A stretch of DNA of 64,000 bases, taken from positions 620,001 to 684,000 of the forward strand of contig NZ_CANKYM010000001.1 of the NCBI RefSeq assembly GCF_947488185.1, in the 5' to 3' direction. The notes under the pieces are model-generated. The model saw only the letters and a list, made by a program, of their open reading frames with translations, was not told the origin of the DNA and did no database searches. Shown one piece after another: positions 19,235-28,176 of the stretch. Both the position numbers and the translations under genes were made by a program. The DNA is from an uncultured Roseobacter sp. Lineage in GTDB: Bacteria > Pseudomonadota > Alphaproteobacteria > Rhodobacterales > Rhodobacteraceae. The first letter of the stretch is position 1, and the number at the start of each line of letters is the position of its first letter.

Positions 19235-20146
19235 TTAGACCCGCTTCGCGATTTTGGCGGCTTCGAATTCCGCCACGCCTTCGTCCCGCCCACTTGTGAA
19301 ACAGGCCACTGTGACGGGGTCAGGCCTGTCCGGGAAATGGTAGACCGCGTTGACGCTGAACGGGCCCCCTCCTGAATGTCCGATCGCTCGCCCGACTTCG
19401 CCGACCGCGCCAGACATCAGGCCAAGCGCATAGCCACACTCTGTCCATGGTCGCCCAGGAATTGTTCCGCCGATGACATGCCGCGCAAGCATATCGTCCA
19501 AGGCTTGGCCACGAAGCAGCTCACCTTGGAAGAGCGCGTGTAGAAGATACGCTGCATCCGAAACAGAGCCGATCAGGCAGCCATGAAAGACCCAACGTGG
19601 ATCATAACCTTCAGCGGCTTCCCAGATCAGTGAAGCCGTCTGTTCGGGTGTTTCCCAATAGTTCACGCTCTGCAAACCCAAGGGTTTACAAATGACGTCC
19701 GAAATCACTCTGCCAATTGGCATCCCGGTGGTCTCTTCAATCAGTTCGCGAACGTACCGATAGCCAATGTTGGAATAGGACCACCCCTGATCAGGATCGA
19801 AAAGCATGCCTTGGGCCATTGCCGCTTCCAACAATTTCTGGCGGGACCAAGGATCCTCCCTTCCGGCAACCGCCGCACGATATGATTTCAGCGGCTCATA
19901 GTCCGGCAAGCCTGATGTGTGCTGAAGCAGCTGTCGAAGGGTAAATGGTTGACCAGGCACAAGTGCGTCCAGCCTCAAGTAGCAAGCATCTACAAGCTTC
20001 AGCGCGCAAATTGAGATGGCCGTCTTTGTGAAACTCCAGTAAGGAAACAACGCTCCGGTAGGGCTATTCCCGCCTTCGCGACCGTGGGTGGTAATCCAGT
20101 GGTGGTATATTGGCTGTGAGTTCATCGAGTTTGGCCCAGACTTCAT
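19235..20146 (-). CDS. Serine hydrolase, beta-lactamase/class C-like family
   Basis: 303 aa. The active-site serine and lysine are in YWSFTKTA (SxxK), the YxN-type motif is in GWSYSNIGYRYV, and the third motif appears as HSGGG near residue 265. LLQHTSGLPDY is the usual block after SxxK. No signal peptide is seen, so it is probably a cytoplasmic esterase or peptidase-like enzyme rather than a beta-lactamase. It starts by a 4-base overlap with the oxidoreductase gene, the last gene of a three-gene operon. Confidence 0.9.
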   Translation of the reverse strand: MKSGPNSMNSQPIYHHWITTHGREGGNSPTGALFPYWSFTKTAISICALKLVDACYLRLDALVPGQPFTLRQLLQHTSGLPDYEPLKSYRAAVAGREDPWSRQKLLEAAMAQGMLFDPDQGWSYSNIGYRYVRELIEETTGMPIGRVISDVICKPLGLQSVNYWETPEQTASLIWEAAEGYDPRWVFHGCLIGSVSDAAYLLHALFQGELLRGQALDDMLARHVIGGTIPGRPWTECGYALGLMSGAVGEVGRAIGHSGGGPFSVNAVYHFPDRPDPVTVACFTSGRDEGVAEFEAAKIAKRV

Positions 20147-21171
20147 TTTGAGTTGGTCAACACGACTTTGCCGACCAATCCACCTGTTTCGAGCATCGCG
20201 TGTGATTGGGGTGCCTCGGGCACGGGTATCTCTGCTGCAATGGCAGGGCGCAGACGGCCTGCAGCTGCCTTTTCAAGCAAGTCCGTCAGCGTGTCCCTGT
20301 ACCAGTCGAGGTTTTTTGCCGGAAAGCTCAACATGCTCGGCGACATGGGCACACTGACGCCATTTGGCCAAAGCGCCACCGTGCCAGCGGTCAACAGGCT
20401 GAGCGGAATGATCGCTGCACCGGATTCATAGATGGATGCCATTCCAAGCATGACCAACCGTCCACCGCGTCTGAGGCATCGGCTTGATCGCCAGAGTTGA
20501 CAGGGCCCGCCAACGACATCAATCACGACGTCCACCCCGTCGCCGGTCAGTTCTCGGATACGGCGGACAAAATTCTCGGTTCTGTAGTTGATGGGGACAG
20601 CGCCATTGTCGGCAATGAAGTCCGTGGATTTCTCGCTCCCAGTGCCGAACATTTCGAACCCGGCCAAATTGCCCAGTTGCAGAAGCGCCGAACCCAGACC
20701 GCCGGCCGCACCATGGATCAAAAGCCGCTCACCCGGACGCACCTTGGCCGTTTTCTCCAGCACGAGCGATGCAGTGAGGTAGTTGGTTATGATCGCGGCC
20801 GCCATGACAAGCGCAACGCCATCCGGCACTGAAACCAGAGTCTCGGCAGGGCGGACGATCATCTCCGCGTAGCCGCCACCCTGTCCGAACGTCCAGCCAG
20901 CAACCCTTTGGCCTATGGTGAAGTTGGACACATCCGGTCCAATGGCATCTACAATGCCGACAAAGTCTTCGCCGGGCGTATATGGCGTTTTGATAAACCC
21001 CAAAAACCAATGGCCACGGATCATCAGATCGTAGCCGGAGACGCCAGCCGCCTCTATGCGAACGCGGACTTCGCCAGCACCGGGCGTGCGGACCTGAACG
21101 GGTTCCCAAGACAATACTTCGGGACCGCCACGCTTGTGCACGACGATGTGGTTGGATGCATTCTTGTTCAT
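20143..21171 (-). CDS. Zinc-independent medium-chain oxidoreductase (quinone oxidoreductase-like)
   Basis: 342 aa. It has the GroES-like N-terminal domain (AGEVRVRIEAAGVSGYDLMIRGHW, TPGEDFVGIVDAIG) and a Rossmann NADPH-binding domain with LLIHGAAGGLGSALLQLG, as in the QOR/MDR branch without catalytic zinc ligands. It probably reduces a quinone or enone. It is coupled by ATGA overlaps to the upstream DUF1499 gene and the downstream serine hydrolase. Confidence 0.9.
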   Translation of the reverse strand: MNKNASNHIVVHKRGGPEVLSWEPVQVRTPGAGEVRVRIEAAGVSGYDLMIRGHWFLGFIKTPYTPGEDFVGIVDAIGPDVSNFTIGQRVAGWTFGQGGGYAEMIVRPAETLVSVPDGVALVMAAAIITNYLTASLVLEKTAKVRPGERLLIHGAAGGLGSALLQLGNLAGFEMFGTGSEKSTDFIADNGAVPINYRTENFVRRIRELTGDGVDVVIDVVGGPCQLWRSSRCLRRGGRLVMLGMASIYESGAAIIPLSLLTAGTVALWPNGVSVPMSPSMLSFPAKNLDWYRDTLTDLLEKAAAGRLRPAIAAEIPVPEAPQSHAMLETGGLVGKVVLTNSK

Positions 21172-21902
21172 GACAAAGCGCCCCCTTTTGTAATGGTGGT
21201 GGGTAAGAGATTTGCGTTTTCGGGATCGCCAGCACCGCTTTGGCGCAAACCTTCAAGAAAACCTGCAATACGCTTGGCATTCGTTCCCGCGTCCACAAGC
21301 CCTTCACGGGACTTCGAGCGCATGTCGACTTGAGTCATGCCCTCTTGTTCAGTGACCTGAATGACGATGTCATCGGCAAAGCCCAGGAACGGCGTCACTG
21401 CCTCCGCCTCCATGGTCCTTTTTGCAGCGTCTGTATAGTGCACACGCCATCCGCGTTGGCGGTTTGCAACATCGACAATTTTGTCAAATATGCGGTCGGC
21501 GGGCTCATTCAACTTCAACGACCGAATAGATGGAAAGGCTTTCCGGGCTTTCGATTTGAAGCTCTGCGGATAGGTCATGTCGCGCCCCTTATTTCCGGCT
21601 GAGCGAAGAGCAGCAGTGAACAGGGGCGGATTGCACGTGTCAGTTGTCACGTCGTTGATAGGCGGATAGCTCAAGTCTCTGACGACCATGATGAAAACGA
21701 CGGCGAAGGGAGCAACCGATGAACCGATAAGATACCATGACGGCATCTGGTCGACGGCGATAAGCGCGGTCATGATGACGGGCCCACTTAGAGCACCTAT
21801 CATACAGATGCCCCAAGGGCGCATTGCAGGACGCAAACGTGCTTGTCCCAAAGCAAGGCCAAATCCGATGATCAGGTAAGGCAAGAAAACAGCAAGATGC
21901 AT
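21168..21902 (-). CDS. DUF1499 family protein with N-terminal membrane segments
   Basis: 244 aa. Three hydrophobic segments in the first 90 residues (AVFLPYLIIGFGLALG, ICMIGALSGPVIMTALIAV, YLIGSSVAPFAVVFIMVV) precede a DUF1499 domain: SYPPINDVTTDTCNPP, VTPFLGFADDIVIQV and VDMRSKSREGLVDAGTNAKRI. The function of DUF1499 is unknown. It is the first gene of the operon and lies 62 bp downstream of the LysR gene on the same strand. Confidence 0.82.
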   Translation of the reverse strand: MHLAVFLPYLIIGFGLALGQARLRPAMRPWGICMIGALSGPVIMTALIAVDQMPSWYLIGSSVAPFAVVFIMVVRDLSYPPINDVTTDTCNPPLFTAALRSAGNKGRDMTYPQSFKSKARKAFPSIRSLKLNEPADRIFDKIVDVANRQRGWRVHYTDAAKRTMEAEAVTPFLGFADDIVIQVTEQEGMTQVDMRSKSREGLVDAGTNAKRIAGFLEGLRQSGAGDPENANLLPTTITKGGALS

Positions 21903-21964
21903 AGGGAAACTCCCTTCGTATTTGTTTGATTAATGCGTGCGGATAAGCGATCTGGCTTGAGCGG

Positions 21965-22852
21965 CTAAGGCGACAAACTCTCCGCTAGGAGATCGAAGAC
22001 CAATCGGATCCGCTTGCTGGATTGCAACTCGCGATGTGCGACCAGCCATGTCGAGATCGTAAAGGGGTCAATTTCGGTCAGGACAGGTTGAAAATCGGGA
22101 AACTTGCAAGCGATCCGATCCGTCATGATCGCAATGCCATGCCCGTGGCGCGCAATCTCCCACTCAACAATCTGAGACTGGGACGCGTATCTAAAGTTCT
22201 GTTTTGTCAGCGTCAGGCCAATTGCCGTCAGGTGCCCGAGCATGCCTTCGACATCTCCGAAGCTAACGAACTGGTGATGTGAAAAATCGTCTTCTAGCCT
22301 GGGTTGACCAAAGTTTTCAGCGTACTTGGCGACCGCATAAAACCTTGCGATGTCTTCGCAGGCGAGCTTAGCGAAGAGGTCAGGCTGCTCCGGTCGAGCA
22401 TGTCGCAAGGCAATGTCGGCTTCTCGAAGAAGCAAATCGCTTAGCTTGTTTTCTGCAATGATCTCAAGCTCGAGCTTGGGCGCAAGCTCTTTCAGTTGAT
22501 CGAGAATGGGCGGAAGAACATAAGCTGCGGTCATGTCCGCTGCCGAAACGCGCACTAACCCTTCGATGGCCTCTGCCTGACCAGAAGCTGCAAGCGACAC
22601 CATGTTCGCACCGCCTGCCATTGTCCGCACATGATCAAGAAGTTTCAGCCCCACTGGTGTTAGCGACACCGAGCGTCCCGCTCGCTCGAACAGTACAACT
22701 TTGAGTTCCTGTTCGAGAGCTGCAATTTGTCGTGTGATTGTGGGCTGCGTTACGCCCAGAACTTCGGCGGCAGCAGACAGAGAGTGTTCCTCGGCTACCG
22801 CCAGAAAGGCACGGGCTTGGTTCCAGTCAAACGATATTGAGTTCCAGTTCAT
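21965..22852 (-). CDS. LysR-type transcriptional regulator
   Basis: 295 aa from the ATG at 22852. The N-terminal winged helix is clear (WNQARAFLAVAEEHSLSAAAEVLGVTQPTITRQIAALEQEL), followed by the effector-binding domain. A TTG 11 codons upstream could extend it, but no Shine-Dalgarno site supports either start. Unusually for LysR regulators it is in the same direction as its neighbours, so it may control the DUF1499/oxidoreductase/hydrolase operon as its first gene. Confidence 0.92.
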   Translation of the reverse strand: MNWNSISFDWNQARAFLAVAEEHSLSAAAEVLGVTQPTITRQIAALEQELKVVLFERAGRSVSLTPVGLKLLDHVRTMAGGANMVSLAASGQAEAIEGLVRVSAADMTAAYVLPPILDQLKELAPKLELEIIAENKLSDLLLREADIALRHARPEQPDLFAKLACEDIARFYAVAKYAENFGQPRLEDDFSHHQFVSFGDVEGMLGHLTAIGLTLTKQNFRYASQSQIVEWEIARHGHGIAIMTDRIACKFPDFQPVLTEIDPFTISTWLVAHRELQSSKRIRLVFDLLAESLSP

Positions 22853-23353
22853 GAAGTTGTTTATACAACGGCCGCCGAGATACAAAAACCAACGTCTTTT
22901 CGCAGTTTAGCATTGAAAAATGTATACTTGGTCCGCGAAACGCGACTGTTCCTTGATGTGTGCCAAGGTGACCAGATCAGACCGTTGCCTGCGGCTTGCA
23001 GGACGGCTGCGGAAGGCGCGCAATCCACGCGGACTGACGCCAACGATGCTGCACAGTCGGTTAGCTGGAAAGCTGCTTGCGCGTCAATCCAATGGTTAAC
23101 ACAATCCGCACGGCATCTTGGCCGAAAAGCGAGGTTGAATGGCCGCATTGGCGACGTATGCTGCATCTGAGCGACAGACATGCGGCAAGCGCGAAGCGAT
23201 GCTGCGTCAGCGAAGTGGAAAAACTCAACGTCGGTTTTGTCCCGCTCACCAGACACGGTTGTCTTTTGGAATTTAGGTCTGCTTTGCTCGCGTGAGGTAA
23301 CAAACCGATCCGAAACCCCCAATATTTGCCGCATGATCAACGACAGGTTCCTA
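22853..23353. other. Gene-free stretch upstream of module 2
   Basis: About 500 bases with no gene I can support. Overlapping frames on both strands (for example 22861-23340 on the minus strand, 159 codons) have no motif, and their cysteine- and arginine-rich composition fits non-coding sequence. It holds the promoter side of both the LysR gene and module 2. Confidence 0.55.
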
Positions 23354-23375
23354 GTAACGATAACTAGGAATTATG
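23354..23375 (+). repeat. Module 2 left inverted repeat (22 bp)
   Basis: GTAACGATAAC followed by TAGGAATTATG; the last three bases are the start codon of the membrane protein gene. The exact reverse complement is at 25126-25147. This copy is also part of a dyad with 8-bp arms (TTCCTAGT and ACTAGGAA around AACGATA). Confidence 0.9.
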
Positions 23376-24335
23376 CGGACATCTGGCGGCTTTTGGAGTG
23401 TGCTATTTAGCTTTTGGGCGGCATTGCTGTTTTGCATTGCTTACGCTGCTGTTGGCTACTTTTTGCTAGGCGCCAGGTATGATCAAGGCACGGCGAGTTC
23501 GACCATGCAGGTGTTCGTCTACCAGTATGGAGGACTTGTTGCAGGAACAGCCTGCGTAGCGCTTTTCTTGATGTCGATCTTGGTATTGAGAACTGTGCCG
23601 GAGCTCATTGAGCAGGCCTTACCTGACGAGGTTTCTGAACAAGTCGACTACCGATTTTGGAAGGGTCGGCTTCTAAGCGGCCGGCTTGGGCTGGCTCAGT
23701 TTGGTACATACTTTGTCGGCGGATTCGGGATCTACTCTCTGCTTGCATTTCAAGGTGAACCTGTTGTTCATTTGTTTTTTGCTGTCTTCACGGCTCTTCA
23801 GTACTCATGTGGTGGCTTCATCGGTCGAAAACTGTGGTGTGTTGGTCACCTTCTTCGATCCATCGAACACGTGGATCCGAAGAGCGATCTTCTCGATACC
23901 GAGGCCTTTCCACGTTTGATCTACCTGGTGAATATCTTCACATTCCTGACGCTCGTTATGACCGTCATACACACCTACTTTCACGCTAGGATGGGTTACG
24001 TGTTGAGCAGCGAATTCGCTGTCTTGCTGGCGCCACTCGTTTATTTGCCAATGGTGCTCGCACTGCCTGTGGTAGTATTGTTCAATTTCTATCCCAGGAT
24101 GGTCGTGAACCGGCTGTACTTGAAATCGATCCGACAGCGTAAGCAATGGTTGGCCGACCAGATGGCGGAGTCTGATGAGTCAGAGTTCGCTAAGCACAAG
24201 CACTCGATAGACTACGAGAAGTATTTGAATGAGGAATTTCGTTATCGTCAAAGGGTTGCCCTGAGTGAACTGCCAGTAGCCCTTACGATCACTGTAGCCT
24301 TGGTTGTCACGATCGCACGCGTTCTAGCTAGTTGA
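23373..24335 (+). CDS. Multi-span membrane protein of unknown function (module 2)
   Basis: 320 aa, not recognised. About six to seven hydrophobic segments are seen (FSFWAALLFCIAYAAVGYFL, YGGLVAGTACVALFLMSILVL, FGTYFVGGFGIYSLLAF, VHLFFAVFTALQYSCGGFI, IYLVNIFTFLTLVMTVI, FAVLLAPLVYLPMVLALPVV and the C-terminal ALTITVALVVTIARVL), with a charged cytoplasmic-type loop before the last. The ATG is inside the repeat; AGGA 4 bases upstream may serve as ribosome binding site. It overlaps the convergent UbiA-family gene by 8 bases. Confidence 0.78.
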   Translation: MRTSGGFWSVLFSFWAALLFCIAYAAVGYFLLGARYDQGTASSTMQVFVYQYGGLVAGTACVALFLMSILVLRTVPELIEQALPDEVSEQVDYRFWKGRLLSGRLGLAQFGTYFVGGFGIYSLLAFQGEPVVHLFFAVFTALQYSCGGFIGRKLWCVGHLLRSIEHVDPKSDLLDTEAFPRLIYLVNIFTFLTLVMTVIHTYFHARMGYVLSSEFAVLLAPLVYLPMVLALPVVVLFNFYPRMVVNRLYLKSIRQRKQWLADQMAESDESEFAKHKHSIDYEKYLNEEFRYRQRVALSELPVALTITVALVVTIARVLAS

Positions 24336-25128
24336 GGACCAGGACGGCCGGGCAAATCACAAGCGGAGCTGAGAACAGGATCAAACGACGTTCTGACCAG
24401 CGGTATTTTGATTTGAAGACCGAGTAGAGAGCGAGCAGTCCCCATCCGACGGCGGCTATCACGAACTGACGCTCGCCGTTTGAAAGGAAGGTCAAAAGCG
24501 ACAACGAAACGGCATAGCAAGCGAAGACTAATCGCGAGCTCGTACCTTCCCCAAGTCGAACAGCGATGGTTGCGTCGTCACCATTGATGTCCGGTACATC
24601 GCAGGCAAGTTCACGCGCGAAGACCGCCAGTACCAGTGGTGCGAAAAGCCATGGAGAGCTGAACAGCTCGTCGCTAGAGAAATCGATGATAGCGAGAGGT
24701 ACAGTGGAACTGAAAGCAATATAAACGTTCTTCAGACTTGGAAAATTCCGTTTGATGAAGCTGTAGTTCGACAGCGCGATAAACAGCAGAGACCAAAGAA
24801 ATTTTGCGAGTGGCAGCGGTTGGATCGCGATCAACATAATCGATCCTACGAACAAGAAGATGTATGTTGTGGTCACCAGGTGTGAAAGCGCCGGATACTC
24901 AGATAGCGCTCGTTCGGGGTGGTTTATTCGATCCTGTTCTTGATCAAAGATATCATTGATGCAAAATCCTGCGGCTGCGATCAACAACATCGGAGCTGCT
25001 TGGAAGGTAGCAGGAAACAGCGGCGTTTGAACGTACAAGAATCCTAGCAGAACCGCTGCAAAAAGCAGGAATGCTCGGGTCGGGCGGGCAGTTGAAAATG
25101 CTCTGCGTATGTTCGCGCCCGAACTCAT
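24328..25128 (-). CDS. UbiA-family prenyltransferase
   Basis: 266 aa membrane enzyme. The first aspartate-rich motif is present as NDIFDQEQDRINHPERAL (NDxxDxxxD) and the second as DVPDINGDDATIAVRLG, both in the loops that bind Mg2+ and prenyl diphosphate. UbiA enzymes attach prenyl chains to aromatic or other acceptors in quinone, haem or natural-product pathways. The acceptor is unknown, and there is no quinone pathway gene nearby. The start codon overlaps the right 22-bp repeat. Confidence 0.9.
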   Translation of the reverse strand: MSSGANIRRAFSTARPTRAFLLFAAVLLGFLYVQTPLFPATFQAAPMLLIAAAGFCINDIFDQEQDRINHPERALSEYPALSHLVTTTYIFLFVGSIMLIAIQPLPLAKFLWSLLFIALSNYSFIKRNFPSLKNVYIAFSSTVPLAIIDFSSDELFSSPWLFAPLVLAVFARELACDVPDINGDDATIAVRLGEGTSSRLVFACYAVSLSLLTFLSNGERQFVIAAVGWGLLALYSVFKSKYRWSERRLILFSAPLVICPAVLVLN

Positions 25129-25147
25129 AATTCCTAGTTATCGTTAC
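25126..25147 (-). repeat. Module 2 right inverted repeat (22 bp)
   Basis: Exact reverse complement of 23354-23375; its inner end is the ATG of the UbiA-family gene. Confidence 0.9.
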
Positions 25148-25259
25148 CTAACTGCAAGCTAATACAGGCCAACAAACCTTGCAAATGAAGTCTTATCCGC
25201 TTGAATACATTGGAACAAGTACTGGTGGTACGCACGGAGTCTTGTTTTTCGTCGCGGGT

Positions 25260-26852
25260 TTAGTCAGGCTCGAAATCCCCGAGGTGCCTTTTCGCGCGGT
25301 TAATCACGCCAACCTCTCGTAGGGTATTGGCCGGATAAGCTTCATCCATTAATAGCTTCTCCGTCGTAAAATCGGGCTCTACGCTTTTGAGTAGGGAAGC
25401 TTGTGCTTTTGCCTTTTCAAGCTTTCCACTTGCAGCATAAAGCGCCACCAGTTGTCGACTAGGTGCACGGTAGCTAGGAACAGCTTCTACCGCAGCACGG
25501 GAAACAAGCACTGCTTCTTCCGAACGACGTGTTCGCAAGCAGAGAAGCGCATGATGCAAGTTGCACATGGCTCCATACTTTGTGGGTTCGGCGACGTCAC
25601 GGTTCTGACGCGAAAGCAGATATGCCTCTTCATAGGCACCAATATGGAATAGAGCCAAGGACTTGGCCTGAACTGCAAAGATGTTGTTCGGCTGCGACTT
25701 CAGCGCCAAGACAGCGTGACTGGACGCCCTTTCAAAATCAGCTAGGAGAATGGCTGAGACGTTTGCTACAAGACTGTTTACGACCGGGTCGCCCGGCGAC
25801 GCCTTGGACGCCCGGTCGAGCAGCGCACGGATTGAAGAGATGGTCTCAGTTGTTTCTTCAAACCTCCCTTCCATGATAAGCGACATTTGCGCCCACGCTC
25901 TCAGTGCATGGAACAGACCATCATCAATCAATTCTGTTGCTTCGTCCAATATGTGGAGGCTTTTTGGCATAACTTTATGATCAAAGGTCAATACGGCCCG
26001 AACTGCATCCTGCGACCACGCTGCGCGCATAGCTGCCGCGTCTGAACTTCGACGCAACTGAGCCAATTGCTCCAATGCAGTATCTGCCACTTGCCAACAG
26101 AAGCGGCCAAACTCCACGCTGTCCTCAAGCAGTTGCACAACATTATCGACGATGCAGTGCTCGGTGTGGATAAGTTCGTCACGTCGCGCATCTACCACTT
26201 GCACGGCTAACATCAACTTTTTGCCAGCTTCTTCTATCGACGTTCGCACGATCAAATCTGCATCTGCGTGGAGCACACTGCGAGTAGACTGTGCGATGAA
26301 ACCGGAAATGATCCCGCCAACACGATCATTAACAATCCGTGCTGTTAAAGGTTCGGCCTCTTTTGCGGTCCAGGGCAGACCGCACTGGATGCGAACCATG
26401 CCGCTAACAAGTGGATCCACCACGCCCGGCCTGCCATGTTTCAACCGTCTTCGCGCTAGCCAATCCCGGAACTGCGGATCCGGCGCATCAAACCCCTCGA
26501 GAAAGGCCCTCCCTGTTTCCGGGGGGATAACCTGCACCTTAGTCACATCTAGCCAGACCGACGCTCGGTCCGAGCGTAGAACCTCGGAGTAGGCTCCAAG
26601 CCCACGCCGCAGGTCAAACAGCGTCTGGCGCAGACTGCCCTTTGCCTGTTCAATGCCGCGATCGCTCCAAAGTGTCTGCTCGATCCAGCGCCGCGACCGC
26701 TTCATGTTTGGGCCCGAAGCGCAAAGTGCAATTACCGCACCAGGCTTTTTGCCGCGCGGCGTAATGTCTTCCGCTCTCGAATTAATAATCGAGAACTGCC
26801 CAAAAAGGGTGACTACTAGACTGTCGTCGATTTCACTCAAAACCGAACCCAC
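25260..26852 (-). CDS. SARP/CadC-like transcriptional regulator with TPR-like C-terminus
   Basis: About 530 aa. An N-terminal winged-helix domain begins SLVVTLFGQFSI and runs through KRSRRWIEQTLWSDRGIEQAKGSLRQTLFDLRRGLG, the pattern of SARP-type DNA-binding domains. The middle resembles the adenylate-cyclase-like TolB/AfsR spacer, and the C-terminal third is TPR-like helices (LVANVSAILLADFERASSHAVLALKSQP, NIFAVQAKSLALFHIGAYEEAYLLSRQ). The frame is open to an ATG at 26990 that would overlap the divergent gene by 10 bases; the GTG at 26852 or TTG at 26840 near the conserved domain is more likely. It probably controls the adjacent haloperoxidase-like gene or the protease cluster. Confidence 0.75.
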   Translation of the reverse strand: MGSVLSEIDDSLVVTLFGQFSIINSRAEDITPRGKKPGAVIALCASGPNMKRSRRWIEQTLWSDRGIEQAKGSLRQTLFDLRRGLGAYSEVLRSDRASVWLDVTKVQVIPPETGRAFLEGFDAPDPQFRDWLARRRLKHGRPGVVDPLVSGMVRIQCGLPWTAKEAEPLTARIVNDRVGGIISGFIAQSTRSVLHADADLIVRTSIEEAGKKLMLAVQVVDARRDELIHTEHCIVDNVVQLLEDSVEFGRFCWQVADTALEQLAQLRRSSDAAAMRAAWSQDAVRAVLTFDHKVMPKSLHILDEATELIDDGLFHALRAWAQMSLIMEGRFEETTETISSIRALLDRASKASPGDPVVNSLVANVSAILLADFERASSHAVLALKSQPNNIFAVQAKSLALFHIGAYEEAYLLSRQNRDVAEPTKYGAMCNLHHALLCLRTRRSEEAVLVSRAAVEAVPSYRAPSRQLVALYAASGKLEKAKAQASLLKSVEPDFTTEKLLMDEAYPANTLREVGVINRAKRHLGDFEPD

Positions 26853-26980
26853 TTCACCAGCAAGAATTACATTCAGCGTCAGTATTCCGTTATTGAACGC
26901 AGGAAAATCTATGAAATATTGACCGAGTGTAGACGAGCGGGGACATTCAAACAACTCAGGACTACGGTGGGAGAAAACCA

Positions 26981-28168
26981 ATGAGCTCATTGAACGGACG
27001 GAATGGCCGCAATGGTCGTAATGGCAGGAACGGTCGCAACGGACGAAATGGCCGCGCCGCTCTAGACGATGTGTTTCATGCAGGCGGCGTCACTGACATC
27101 GTCACGAGTACGGCTCTTGAAACCACGATGCAAGGTATAACGTCCCCATGGGATCCGGCGTTCAAGTTCAAGAAGTTGCGCACTGGCAATCCGCCACCTC
27201 CCGATCCCAGCTTCGAAGCCTTCGAGCGGATGGAACCGTTTTTCCGCGAAAACATTGTCAATAATGCTCTGAACCGGCTTTTCGCACCACTGGACCTACC
27301 GCCAAAAGGTACAACAAATCAAACGGTTACGCTCAGAGCGAACACGAAAAGTCCTTTGGTCGAGGCAACGATGCCTGCAGGCGCATCTCTCAAAAAGCTC
27401 CTCGCGAGTCAGATGGGGTTGGTCAAAGCATGGGCGCCGACGCGGGATGAGCGTCTCGAGGAGATCATGCTCCAGCAAACGGACACGCTCACCTTCTTTG
27501 GCGCGCTGACGTTCCTCGACGACTTTCGCACGCCCTGGACGCTTGCGCTTCTAGACGCTGTTCTGAGTTGGGCGACCTATATCGAGATGCCAATTAAGCA
27601 TCACATCGATGCGCCGCGCCCGATCCAATTCAGTCCACATGTGCAGCCTGCAATCCCGACACCGACGCACGGCACATTACCCAGCGGCCATGCGCTGGAA
27701 GCCTTTGCTGTCGCAACGATTCTGCATGCGCTTACAACGAATACGCCCTCTCGATCGGAATACAACGCAATTGCGGCATTTGAAGAAGACGGAAATCCTG
27801 ATCGGGACGGCGGCCTCGACAACTATCTCCTGATGCGGCTGGCCAATCGAATTGCTGAAAACCGGACGATCGCCGGCCTGCACTTTCCGGTGGATAATTT
27901 CGTCGGAGCGGCCATGGGCATTGCTGTTGGCGAATTCATCGTCAATGCGCTGACCGAGAAGAATCAATCCGGATTGTACACGATTTCAGCGTTGGAATTC
28001 GCAGCAGTGGATTTCTCAATAACCGCGGCGCGTTTCGCAACCAGGCCACAGGGCGGCGCATATATTGTTCGGACACCGTCGGTAAAGCCGCCGGCACCCG
28101 ATCCAATTCTACTCGAAATCTGGCGGCGCGCACGGTTGGAGGCGGCTGCCAATAGCATGGCGGAATAG
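26981..28168 (+). CDS. PAP2/vanadium-dependent haloperoxidase-like protein
   Basis: 395 aa. The phosphate/vanadate-binding residues of the PAP2 superfamily are all present: KHHIDAPRP (Kx6RP, about K206-P214), PSGHALEAF (about 234) and NRTIAGLHFPVDN (catalytic His about 300 with the following Asp). Size and lack of membrane spans fit the vanadium-haloperoxidase-like branch rather than a lipid phosphatase; whether it oxidises halide or removes phosphate cannot be decided. The N-terminus has seven NGR repeats. GGGAG lies 7-8 bases before the ATG. It faces a SARP-like gene and converges on the subtilase gene with an 8-bp gap. Confidence 0.85.
   Translation: MSSLNGRNGRNGRNGRNGRNGRNGRAALDDVFHAGGVTDIVTSTALETTMQGITSPWDPAFKFKKLRTGNPPPPDPSFEAFERMEPFFRENIVNNALNRLFAPLDLPPKGTTNQTVTLRANTKSPLVEATMPAGASLKKLLASQMGLVKAWAPTRDERLEEIMLQQTDTLTFFGALTFLDDFRTPWTLALLDAVLSWATYIEMPIKHHIDAPRPIQFSPHVQPAIPTPTHGTLPSGHALEAFAVATILHALTTNTPSRSEYNAIAAFEEDGNPDRDGGLDNYLLMRLANRIAENRTIAGLHFPVDNFVGAAMGIAVGEFIVNALTEKNQSGLYTISALEFAAVDFSITAARFATRPQGGAYIVRTPSVKPPAPDPILLEIWRRARLEAAANSMAE
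26993..27055 (+). repeat. (NGR)7-coding 9-bp tandem repeat
   Basis: Seven 9-base units encode Asn-Gly-Arg at residues 5-25 of the haloperoxidase-like protein. The units differ at synonymous sites (AAC/AAT, GGA/GGC/GGT/GGG-type and CGG/CGC/CGT/AGG). Confidence 0.9.
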
Positions 28169-28176
28169 TCCCTAAA

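Noticed and set aside
22861..23340. 159-codon minus-strand frame
   Set aside because: No ribosome site or motif, Cys/Arg-rich composition and overlapping frames on both strands look like non-coding DNA.
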